Part shown: positions 8,778 through 19,291 of the stretch, piece by piece
Position numbering within the stretch: position 1 is the first letter of the stretch
How the letters are laid out: every line of letters starts with the position of its first letter
From: Enterobacteriaceae bacterium RIT693
GTDB lineage: Bacteria; Pseudomonadota; Gammaproteobacteria; Enterobacterales; Enterobacteriaceae
Assembly: GCA_009668225.1 (NCBI GenBank)
Contig: WJYK01000004.1
Location: 62,001 to 126,000, forward strand
Length of the DNA stretch: 64,000 nucleotides
Direction: 5' to 3'
Notes under the pieces: generated by a model
The model's database searches: none
The model's input: only the letters and a program-made list of their open reading frames with translations
Told to the model about the DNA's origin: nothing
Made by a program: the position numbers and the translations under genes

Positions 8778-11700
8778 TTAAGCGCAGCTTCCTTTGGCGC
8801 CGCTAGCAGACATGGTATTGGTAGGTATGACTTTTATATCACCCTCCGTCGTGTCTAATTTAAATACCGTCCAGTTAAGCATATTGGTTACCGTTGGCGT
8901 TGCACTTTCTATCTTGTATTCTTTATTTGTACCATCTGATAAATAAAGTTTAACCACTGCACTTCCGTAGGATTGTGGTAAATCTGTATATCTGTTTACC
9001 ACGTAGCAGTATACCCCCGGGTGCAGACTGCTGATGGTTATCGTTTCAGGGCCGTAACCTTGTCGTGCATCGACGTCAAGATTGGCATCTGCGCCAGCAG
9101 GTTCCTTCGTTTGATAGTTCACTTTAATTAATGAGTTTGGTGCCCCAGCTGCAGGAACCCATAGATAGGAGTCCAAATCCAGAGGCGTTGAGCTCCAGGT
9201 TAAAATGACGCGGGCAGCTTTTCCGTTCAGATCGGGGGAGAGTACTGCGTTCTGTTCGTAGACAGTCACATCCTGGATATCCAGCGATTGCTCAAAACTG
9301 GAAAATCCTGAGCGTGTCACTTTCATCAGCCAGGTTCCCTGAGGAACATCGGCAATAGCGTAGGTACCGTTGCTCCCACTTGTGGTCTCGAAGGCCGGCG
9401 TGGTGTCGCTTGCGGAACGGTACAGCTTAATTGCGGCATTCGCTATCAGGGCGTTATTTACCCCGTTGGTGATTTTCCCCTTTAGTTGCACCAGTTGAGC
9501 CTTAAACGCCACCTTTTTATCGGCATTTACCGGACTACCGGATGTTAAGGCTGCGGATACCTGAACCTCGAGAGCTTCAGCCGTGGTACTGGTTAATACG
9601 TTGGTCGCCTTGCCGCTGCTGTCCGACTGGCTGCTTTCGGCTTGTAATACTACCGCACTCCCTTTGTTCTGTGACCAGTTCACCGCCGCGTTTGGAACAG
9701 GATTGCCTTTGGCATCTTTAACCAGCGAGCTAAAGGTAAAGAAGTCTACTCCATTAGCGATTTTAACTTCAGTTGCATCGTCCAGTTTGACCTCGACGAT
9801 ACGAGCCGTTGTGACATCGGCGATAAAGACCGTATTCACGTTCTGGCTGGTCTCGTTAACGGTTGCGGTGACTTTCGCGGTACCGGCGACGATGCTGGTC
9901 AGCGTGGTGCTGGCGATTCCCTGTGCGTTAGTGGCAGCGGTGGCGTTAGCGATCGTTGCTCCGTTATCGGCCTGGAAGCTCACCGTGATGCCGGGCACGC
10001 TATTGCCATTGGCGTCGGTCACTTTCGCCTCGACGGCGTTGGTGGCGGCTCCGTTGGCGACGGCATTGTCCACAGTGACCTTCAGGTTGCCGCTGATGAG
10101 CGTGGCGGTGCTGTCATCCGGGATGAAAGTGGTGGTCACCTGCTGGCTGACATCTTTGACGGTGGCGGTGACTTTTGCCGCTCCGGCGGTGATGCTGGTC
10201 AGCGTGGTGCTGGCCATTCCCTGTGCGTTGCTGATGACGGTGGCATTGGCAATCGTCCCCCCGTTGTCCGCGCTAAATTTCACCGTGATGCCAGGCACAC
10301 TATTGCCGTTGGCATCGGTGACTTTCGCCTGTACGGCATTAGTGGCGACGCCGTTGGCGATGGCATTGTCGATGGTGACCGCCAGGTTACCGTTGATGAG
10401 CGTGGCGGTGGTGCCATCGGCGATAAATACCGTATTCACACTCTGGCTGGTTTCGTTGACGGTGGCGGTGACCTTCGCATTCCCGGTGGTGATGCTGGTC
10501 AACGTGGTCGTGGCGATCCCCAGCGTGTTGCTTGTCACGGTGGCGTTAGCGATCGTTGCTCCGTTATCGGCACGGAAGCTGACGTTGACGCCGGGAACAG
10601 GGTTACCGTTGGCGTCGGTGACTTTCGCCTGTACGGCATTGGTGGCCGTACCGTTGGCGATGGCATTGTCCGCCGTGACCGTCAGGTTGGCTCCGATAAG
10701 CGTGGCGGTGCTGCCGTCGGCGGTAAATACCGTATTGACGCTCTGGCTGGTCTCGTTGACGGTGGCAGTGATTTTTGCCGCTCCGGCGGTGAGGCTGGTC
10801 AGCGTGGTGCTAGTGATGCCTTCCGCGTTACTTGTGGCGGTGGCGTTAGCGATCGTTGCTCCGTTATCGACAAGGAAGTTGACGGTGATGCCGGGAACAG
10901 GGTTACCGTTGGCGTCGGTGACTTTAGCCTGCACGGCATTGGTGGCGGTGCCGTTAGCGATAGCGTTATCCGCAGTGACCGTCAGGTTACCGCTGATAAG
11001 CGTGGCGGTGCTGCTATCCGGGATGAAGTGGGTCGTCACCTGCTGGCTGGTCTGGTTGACGGTGGCCGTGACCTTCGCATTCCCGGCGGTGACGCTGATC
11101 AGAGGGGTGGTGGCGATCCCTTGCGGATTACTGGTGACGCTGGTGTTAGCGATCGTTGCCCCGTTATCGGCCTGGAAACTGACGGTGATACCGGGAACCG
11201 GGTTGCCGTTGGCGTCGGTGACTTTCGCCTGTACGGCATTGGTGGCGATACCGTTGGCGATAGCGTTATCCGCCGTGACCGTCAGATTGGCACCGGTAAG
11301 CGTCGCGGTGCTACCGTCGGCGATAAAGGCCGTTTGGACGCTCTGGCGGCTGTTATTAAGTGCTGCCGTTACGGTCGTTAATCCAGCGGAGGTATTTGTC
11401 AGAGCGGTTTGCGCCAAACCTTCTCCGTTGGTGATAACGGAGGGTTCAGCCAGCGAAGCCCCGTTGTTGGCGGAGAAACTGATTGTGACACCCTGCACGG
11501 TATTGCCGTTGGCGTCGGTCACTTTCACCTGCACCGTATTGATAGCCGTGCCGTTGGCGAGGGCATTGTCCGAAACCACGCGCATGTTACCGCTAACGAT
11601 GGTTGCCGTACCTTCATCCGGTATGAAGAGCGTATCCACATTCTGGTTACTGCCGTTAATAGTGGCGGACACGTTGGCTATACCGGCCGTGGTATTGGTT

Positions 11701-14700
11701 AGCGTCGTGCTGGCCAACCCATCGCTACCGGTTGTTGCCTCTGCGGTAGCAATTGTTGCGCCGTTTGTCGCCGTGAAACTGACTGTGGCTGCCGGAACGG
11801 GGTTGCCGTTAGCATCGGTTACCCTGGCCTGTACCCGATTTTTCGCCTTTCCGTCTGCTTTGGCGAGATCGTCAATGACCGTCAGGTTACCGTTGATGAT
11901 GGTCGCGGTTGAGTCATCGGCAATAAACGTAGTGTTAACGCTTTGGCTGGCCCCATTGATACTTGCCGTGACCTTCGACACACCGGCGGTAAGGTTGGTG
12001 AGTGAACTGCTGGCGATCCCTTCCGCATTGGTGTGGGCGGGGGAGTTGGCTACCGTTGAACCGTTAGTGGCCGTGAAGCTGACCGCCACGTCCGGAACGG
12101 CATTGCCGTTGGCATCCGTCACTTTAGCCTCGACCTGGTTGCTCTCACGTCCGTCGGCTTTCGCTCCGTCGGCCGTCACTGTCAAAGCACCATCGGTGAT
12201 GGTGGCCGTTGAGTTGTCGGCAATAAAGGTTGTGGCAACGTTTTGGCTGCTGCCATTGAGGCTGGCGGTGACATTCGCAATGCCTGTCCTGGCGTTGGTC
12301 AATGTGGTGCTTGCTAAGCCTTGTTCATCGGTGATGGCAGCGGCATTAGCGATCGTTGCTCCATTATCGGCCCTGAAGCTCACGGTAACGCCGGGCACAT
12401 TATTGCCGTTGGCATCGGTCACTCTGGCCTGAACCGCGTTGGTCGCGTTGCCGTTAGCGACGGCGTTATCCGCGGTGATCCGCAGGCTTCCATTGGTGAG
12501 GATGGCGGTCGAGTTATCCGCGATAAATGTTGCCGCTTTTACCATGGAGTGGCCGTTTACGGTGGCCGTAACGTTATAGCTTCCGACAGTGGTGCTGGTG
12601 ACCGTTGCCCGAGCTTTTCCCTCGCTATCCGTTAGCGGCGAACGTACAGTGAGCGTTGCACCAGGCGCAACGGCGAAGGCAACATGCATATCAGGCAGCA
12701 GGTTGCCATTGGCATCCGTGACCGTCACTTCAACACCATCCGTAGCGGTACCGTTAGCCACCACTCCGTTAGGGTTAATGACCAGATTATTTTCAGTGAT
12801 AGTGGCTGTGGAAGGATCCGGGATAAAACGGGTGCTGACCGAAGTGCTATTACCGGACTCCTGAATCCGCGCGGTAACGAGATAGCTCCCGGCTTGCAGG
12901 CTGGTTACGCTGGCTTTAGCCAGGCCATCATTTCCTGTCACGCCGGTGAGGGTTGTCACTCTGGCTCCCCGGTCCACCGAAAAATGCACGTTTACCCCGG
13001 GTACCGGGTTGTGATTAGCATCGGTGATGATGGCAGTGACGATATTTGTCGCGCTGCCGTTAGCTAGCGCATCCTGGGTCGCTGAGATGTCCGCATCGTT
13101 GATTTGGGCCGTTGAGCTATCGGCCACAAAGGTGACGGTTTGGATTTTTGCGTTGCCGTTAATTCTGGCGGTAATCGTACTGTCGCCGATGGTGGTATTG
13201 GTTACTAACAGAAGCGCTTGTCCGTTCGTGTCGGTGTTCACCGTGTTGCCGTTCACCAGTACCGCATTATGGGTCGTTTCCAGCTCAACTTGCGCACTGG
13301 TTACAGGGTTATTGTGCAGATCCTTTACGGTAACCTGTAGTTGGTTAGTGCTGCGCCCATCGGCCAGCGCTTTGTTTTTAATCACATCCAGCGTGCCTAT
13401 TCGGGCGGTACTCGCATCAGCAACAAAGGTGGCTTTGCCTGTCTTATAGTTACCGTTGTTCATTGTGGCAGTCAGCAAGCCTTCTTTTGCCACCTTGCTG
13501 CGGACGTTGATCACCGCGTTCCCGGCGCCGTCGGTGTTTACCATCAGGCGTTTATCATGAGCATTTCCATTGATAAATAGCGTCGCCCCCGAATTGCCTT
13601 CAGCGCCATTCAGGTTAGCTATCTCGAAGACGATCGGTTGGGTCGCCATCGGCTGGTTGTTCTCGTCGCGAACGACGGCCGTGGCGGTAAAGTAATCGCT
13701 GTCATTAGCCGGTACGGTGTCAGCCGGAGTAATCGTCAGTGCGCTGATAATATTTCTGGAGGGGGTAATGCTGAGGGTGCTGGTCGCGACATTCGAGTAG
13801 TTGCCCGATTGATCAACCCCAACGGCTTTAATCACATATTCCTGGGTCGGGGCAGTGACCTGGCCGTAAACGAAGGCCGGTAATTTCACCTCTAACTGGG
13901 TCAGTGACAGTTTTCGCAGGGTTCCCCCATTGGCGTAAAACGCCGCACTGGCCGTCCACTCAACATCTTTCAGACCATACTTTGCCTTAGTGACGGTCAG
14001 CGGTAGGGTTATTGTTTCGGCGGCTTGCGCACGCACATTTTTCGGCAAGCTAATGCTCAAGAGCACCTGCTTACGATACTGCATGACAATGTTGTAGTTA
14101 CGATCGACAAATTCGCGCATGCTTCCCATAAGGCTGCGCAACATCCCCACCGATTCGGTGCTGATCTGCTGCTCCCATGGAATGCCAAAGCGATAATTGA
14201 AATCTACGCCTACACTGGTTTCATTTTTATCGCCGACGGAATGCTCGCCTTTTAGGGTCACCAGCGGAATAGGGGTATAGTCGATGCCCATGGTCAGAGC
14301 TCTGGGATTTTTTTTCAAATCATCTATATTCATATTCCCTGCTAAATCAACACCTTTTCCAAAATACTGTTCGTATTTCAGGCTAGCGCCGATCTGGGGA
14401 AATGAAGGAAGCCAGGCATTAGCCCGGATATCGAAGCCGTTAGCCGGGCGTTCATCATAATCCCGCATGTCGGAAAACCGAGACTGATGCCAGTCGGTCA
14501 GTGCGAAATAGCCGTTAGCGGCGAACTTGATGTAGTCTTTCCAGATCTCACTACCGATCCCAAGCCTGGAGTTTTTACCTGTATAATCATAGTCGTAAAA
14601 GGTATTTACTCCGTACATCCAGTCGTCAATATACTGGCGGTAGCCAACCCCGAGGTTAAGCGTATTACGATCGTCAGTGCGGCGCATCCCTAGTTGGGTG

Positions 14701-15290
14701 AAGAGCAGGCTGTCATTGCTTTCCGCCACAGGTAACAAAACATCGCCGGTTATTTTGGCATCGGAGTCAAGGGTCAGACGTGCCGAGCCCTTTTGGTTTA
14801 ACCAGTCATTGACCTGCTGGTTAATAAATCCCTCACCTACGCTTCTGATATAGTTCATGGAGGCGTCAGCGGCATTCTTATCGGATAAGATCCGCCCGGC
14901 TTGCATAGCCTGGGCGGCCATGGAAGCGTCCGGGCTTGATGCTGGCTCTGTGGGGGTTTTGTCGCTGCCCAACGAAGGAAGAAGAAACGTGGAATGTTTT
15001 TCCGTCGCGGTAATGGAAGAGGAATCAACGGTAGGTTCACCGGACGCTCCCGTCCGGGAGAATAATACTGCATCTTGTTGTTGTGATGGTGAATTCACGG
15101 CAGGTTGGCGAATTAGCTGTTCGCTGTTCTCGATAACCGAATCAAGACCGATAATCGTTTCTTCTATATTGTTTAATGGCAATGTATTCGCTACAACGCT
15201 TGCTGAAAATAATATTGGCGTTATTGCATGAATAACTATCATTCCCCACGAGATAACTTTCACTCCTCTCGGAGAGGTTATTGAGTTCAT
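8778..15290 (-). CDS. Giant inverse autotransporter adhesin (intimin/invasin family) with Big_1 repeats
   Basis: About 2170 residues. In order: an N-terminal export signal (about 10-38); a linker; an inverse-autotransporter beta-barrel at about 150-400 (for example LNLGVGYRQYIDDWMYGVNTF, then YRFGIPWEQQ); a first Ig-like segment with EWTASAAFYANGG; then about 13 Big_1 Ig-like domains of about 100 residues carrying repeated VTDANGNxVPG motifs. After them come a carboxypeptidase-regulatory-like domain (GKITNGVNNALIANAAIKLY) and a C-terminal domain starting ARVILTWSSTPLDLDSYLW, like DUF2135. The last cysteine is in KGSCA. The barrel should sit in the outer membrane and display the repeats outside the cell as an adhesin. 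The start is uncertain: ATG at 15290 or GTG at 15299, with a weak Shine-Dalgarno. It is flanked by two paralogous lipoproteins and two regulators. Confidence 0.92.
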   Translation of the reverse strand: MNSITSPRGVKVISWGMIVIHAITPILFSASVVANTLPLNNIEETIIGLDSVIENSEQLIRQPAVNSPSQQQDAVLFSRTGASGEPTVDSSSITATEKHSTFLLPSLGSDKTPTEPASSPDASMAAQAMQAGRILSDKNAADASMNYIRSVGEGFINQQVNDWLNQKGSARLTLDSDAKITGDVLLPVAESNDSLLFTQLGMRRTDDRNTLNLGVGYRQYIDDWMYGVNTFYDYDYTGKNSRLGIGSEIWKDYIKFAANGYFALTDWHQSRFSDMRDYDERPANGFDIRANAWLPSFPQIGASLKYEQYFGKGVDLAGNMNIDDLKKNPRALTMGIDYTPIPLVTLKGEHSVGDKNETSVGVDFNYRFGIPWEQQISTESVGMLRSLMGSMREFVDRNYNIVMQYRKQVLLSISLPKNVRAQAAETITLPLTVTKAKYGLKDVEWTASAAFYANGGTLRKLSLTQLEVKLPAFVYGQVTAPTQEYVIKAVGVDQSGNYSNVATSTLSITPSRNIISALTITPADTVPANDSDYFTATAVVRDENNQPMATQPIVFEIANLNGAEGNSGATLFINGNAHDKRLMVNTDGAGNAVINVRSKVAKEGLLTATMNNGNYKTGKATFVADASTARIGTLDVIKNKALADGRSTNQLQVTVKDLHNNPVTSAQVELETTHNAVLVNGNTVNTDTNGQALLLVTNTTIGDSTITARINGNAKIQTVTFVADSSTAQINDADISATQDALANGSATNIVTAIITDANHNPVPGVNVHFSVDRGARVTTLTGVTGNDGLAKASVTSLQAGSYLVTARIQESGNSTSVSTRFIPDPSTATITENNLVINPNGVVANGTATDGVEVTVTDANGNLLPDMHVAFAVAPGATLTVRSPLTDSEGKARATVTSTTVGSYNVTATVNGHSMVKAATFIADNSTAILTNGSLRITADNAVANGNATNAVQARVTDANGNNVPGVTVSFRADNGATIANAAAITDEQGLASTTLTNARTGIANVTASLNGSSQNVATTFIADNSTATITDGALTVTADGAKADGRESNQVEAKVTDANGNAVPDVAVSFTATNGSTVANSPAHTNAEGIASSSLTNLTAGVSKVTASINGASQSVNTTFIADDSTATIINGNLTVIDDLAKADGKAKNRVQARVTDANGNPVPAATVSFTATNGATIATAEATTGSDGLASTTLTNTTAGIANVSATINGSNQNVDTLFIPDEGTATIVSGNMRVVSDNALANGTAINTVQVKVTDANGNTVQGVTISFSANNGASLAEPSVITNGEGLAQTALTNTSAGLTTVTAALNNSRQSVQTAFIADGSTATLTGANLTVTADNAIANGIATNAVQAKVTDANGNPVPGITVSFQADNGATIANTSVTSNPQGIATTPLISVTAGNAKVTATVNQTSQQVTTHFIPDSSTATLISGNLTVTADNAIANGTATNAVQAKVTDANGNPVPGITVNFLVDNGATIANATATSNAEGITSTTLTSLTAGAAKITATVNETSQSVNTVFTADGSTATLIGANLTVTADNAIANGTATNAVQAKVTDANGNPVPGVNVSFRADNGATIANATVTSNTLGIATTTLTSITTGNAKVTATVNETSQSVNTVFIADGTTATLINGNLAVTIDNAIANGVATNAVQAKVTDANGNSVPGITVKFSADNGGTIANATVISNAQGMASTTLTSITAGAAKVTATVKDVSQQVTTTFIPDDSTATLISGNLKVTVDNAVANGAATNAVEAKVTDANGNSVPGITVSFQADNGATIANATAATNAQGIASTTLTSIVAGTAKVTATVNETSQNVNTVFIADVTTARIVEVKLDDATEVKIANGVDFFTFSSLVKDAKGNPVPNAAVNWSQNKGSAVVLQAESSQSDSSGKATNVLTSTTAEALEVQVSAALTSGSPVNADKKVAFKAQLVQLKGKITNGVNNALIANAAIKLYRSASDTTPAFETTSGSNGTYAIADVPQGTWLMKVTRSGFSSFEQSLDIQDVTVYEQNAVLSPDLNGKAARVILTWSSTPLDLDSYLWVPAAGAPNSLIKVNYQTKEPAGADANLDVDARQGYGPETITISSLHPGVYCYVVNRYTDLPQSYGSAVVKLYLSDGTNKEYKIESATPTVTNMLNWTVFKLDTTEGDIKVIPTNTMSASGAKGSCA
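9640..12780. repeat. Exact 300-bp coding tandem repeats in the adhesin gene
   Basis: The codons for the V-T-D-A-N-G-N block recur at exactly 300-bp steps: the Asp codon complement lies at 9714 + 300n for n = 0 to 10. The steps show no indels. Units differ by scattered substitutions; the central ones (about 10000-11300) are the most alike. From about 13014 the register slips by 6 bp and units become more divergent. These are protein-domain repeats, not a CRISPR array. Confidence 0.9.
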
Positions 15291-15376
15291 AGTGATCACC
15301 GATTTTAATGATACAGGAGCAATAAAAGCCCAATCTATAAAAGGGCTTTTTATTAAAATTAATATGTCGCGTGAAG

Positions 15377-15823
15377 TTAAATGCTGGAGAGTTCTTTGAT
15401 CTTTTCTTTAACTACGGAATAACCCGTGTATTGGACTTTGGAACATAATGTATCCAGCTTCATTTCCAGCATCATGGTGTAAACCTCTTTGGCATCTTTA
15501 TCCATAATGTTTTTGTTTATATTAAGGAATCGATACCCCTTCCCAACATCGCCATAATCTTGAGTGAATTTTGAATACTTAGATGATTTTGCTTCTTTCA
15601 GGAAGTTAAAGTGATCGACACAGAGGTTATTTGTCGATGCCAGAGTAAAGCCCGCAAGCGTAGCGACGCGCTTGGTGATATAGCTGTCGGTAGGGGCATT
15701 GTGGCTTTGGTAACCGGTGGTCGTTGCAGCGCTCGCCGTAGCCGCTGTTTTTTTAGCGGGTTGAGAAGAGCAGGCGGACAGCAGGCAAATAACACCTATA
15801 GCCAGGGATGTGCGAACAATCAT
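15377..15823 (-). CDS. Small lipoprotein, paralogue of the one at 7768-8226
   Basis: 148 residues. The signal peptide MIVRTSLAIGVICLLSACSS has a classical lipobox (LSAC). The mature part shares the blocks STNNLCVDHFNFLKEAK, GYRFLNINKNIMD and DTLCSKVQY with the lipoprotein near 8 kb, plus a matching C-terminal end (ELSSI against SFSDI). The ATG at 15823 follows AAGGAG by 9 nt. It lies directly upstream of the adhesin gene on the same strand with only 86 nt between them, so it is probably co-expressed with it. An accessory role in adhesin secretion or anchoring is a guess from position only. Confidence 0.8.
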   Translation of the reverse strand: MIVRTSLAIGVICLLSACSSQPAKKTAATASAATTTGYQSHNAPTDSYITKRVATLAGFTLASTNNLCVDHFNFLKEAKSSKYSKFTQDYGDVGKGYRFLNINKNIMDKDAKEVYTMMLEMKLDTLCSKVQYTGYSVVKEKIKELSSI

Positions 15824-15926
15824 GAGATGTAACTCCTTAACAAAGAACAAATGAACAAAACAATGGTAAAACCGCCCCCGGTAAATGGGGGCTATATTTA
15901 TACTGTTGGGCTAGTGAACTGCAGCG

Positions 15927-16556
15927 TTATTGTTGGGTGTGAGTTTTTTTTTCTGTATATTCTTCGGGTAGCCATGAGTCAAAATAGGATGGCGGGAATC
16001 GGGTCTTCAGAAAGAAGAACAAAAAGCTGGAGTTTTTCATGTTAAAATATGAAACCAATCCACCAATATAACGATAAAGAGTTTTATCAGGCAGTGAGAG
16101 TGTCTGGGCGATACCGTTAAAGCTAATTCCCTTACTGATCATGAAAATAATCAACAAGCGAATAACGCCTAGCTTTTTCAGGAACAGTAATTCGTTAAAC
16201 TCTTTTAAGTAATAAGGTATAAGATTGGGGCATAGTAATGTTCTGATTTTCATTTCCCATGAGGAAAGGCTTTGGGCGGCATTAATATGCGGAAGCCTGC
16301 CTAACACCATTGACATTTCGCCTCCGGAGCAGACCAGAATGACCGAGCAGCCATTAATGTAGGCATTATTAAGTATCACACCGAGATCAGAGATAAACTT
16401 CAGGCTACAAACATCAATAAAAACGATTTTTTTAACGTCGGTATGTATATCTGATGCGTGAATATCTCTCATAAAAGAGATTACACCATGACGCAAAAAG
16501 TTGTTCTGCGTCATGATCGTAATGTGGTTATGCAGAAGTGTTCCATTGTTATTCAT
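15927..16556 (-). CDS. LuxR-like regulator with degenerate N-terminal domain
   Basis: 209 residues. The C-terminal third contains a helix-turn-helix of the LuxR/FimZ kind (ISFNGIAQTLSLPDKTLYRYIGGLV). The N-terminal half has a receiver-like pattern (KIVFIDVCSLKFISDLGVIL, then VILVCSGGEM), but no clear phosphorylation pocket can be assigned. A good AAGGAGC lies before the ATG at 16556. The gene is upstream of the second lipoprotein and adhesin on the same strand, with low GC like the rest of the island. It probably regulates the adhesin cluster; this is inference from position. Confidence 0.65.
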   Translation of the reverse strand: MNNNGTLLHNHITIMTQNNFLRHGVISFMRDIHASDIHTDVKKIVFIDVCSLKFISDLGVILNNAYINGCSVILVCSGGEMSMVLGRLPHINAAQSLSSWEMKIRTLLCPNLIPYYLKEFNELLFLKKLGVIRLLIIFMISKGISFNGIAQTLSLPDKTLYRYIGGLVSYFNMKNSSFLFFFLKTRFPPSYFDSWLPEEYTEKKTHTQQ

Positions 16557-17014
16557 TGTCGCTCCTTGTTGTCCTTTTTCTTTTCATCCACCCGTGCCAC
16601 GTAAACGCTATTTTTATAATTGCACGGATGAAACGAATTTTCAGGATCTGAATCCTACTGATTTTATTTTTTTTTGAATATATATATCGACAAATGTTTT
16701 ATTTATAGATGCATGGTCTTGATATATAAATTTTTATGGTTTTAAATTCTGCCGATGTGGTTTGTGCGCCTGACTATAGGAAGGGGATGGAGAGATATAA
16801 AGTTGCGGTGGCAGGTATATATTGCTGGCGAAGGAATATTATTGTGAGCAGGATCTACTTATGGGATAAGGAAGCGGTAACGTAGCGGGTTTGATAAAGG
16901 CTTGACGAAAAGTAATTTAATGTTTCCAGTATCAGAAATAACATTCGACAACTTCACTGCCACAACCTGGTATATTAATTTTGCCCAGGTCGGGCAGTGA
17001 AAGCGGGAAACGTA
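16557..17014. other. AT-rich gap between the adhesin island and fadH
   Basis: No gene is visible. At 16955-16999 a long imperfect inverted repeat (CACTGCC...CCTGG against CCCAGGT...GGGCAGTG) probably ends the fadH transcript. The remainder is AT-rich and may hold the promoter of the LuxR-like gene. The composition change near 16950 marks the right edge of the island. Confidence 0.5.
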
Positions 17015-19176
<2,162 letters not shown>

Positions 19177-19291
19177 CGAATTATTTTTATGTGGTCGGAT
19201 GAGTTCTAATTTAGCCGTCGCGGAGCAAAAGGGAAAAGGGGAGTGCGGCGAATGTGATGAGAGTCATATTCCCGCCTCCCCGAAGGCAAAA

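Noticed and set aside
9583-12432. A 949-codon open frame on the plus strand opposite the adhesin repeats
   Set aside because: It mirrors the 300-bp repeats of the adhesin gene on the other strand; its translation is a low-complexity hydrophobic repeat (LPLASVTFACTALVA units) with no family resemblance. The adhesin reading has clear domains.
9640-12780. Regularly spaced repeats that could suggest a CRISPR array
   Set aside because: The period is 300 bp, the whole unit is similar rather than a short repeat with unique spacers, and it codes for Ig-like domains.
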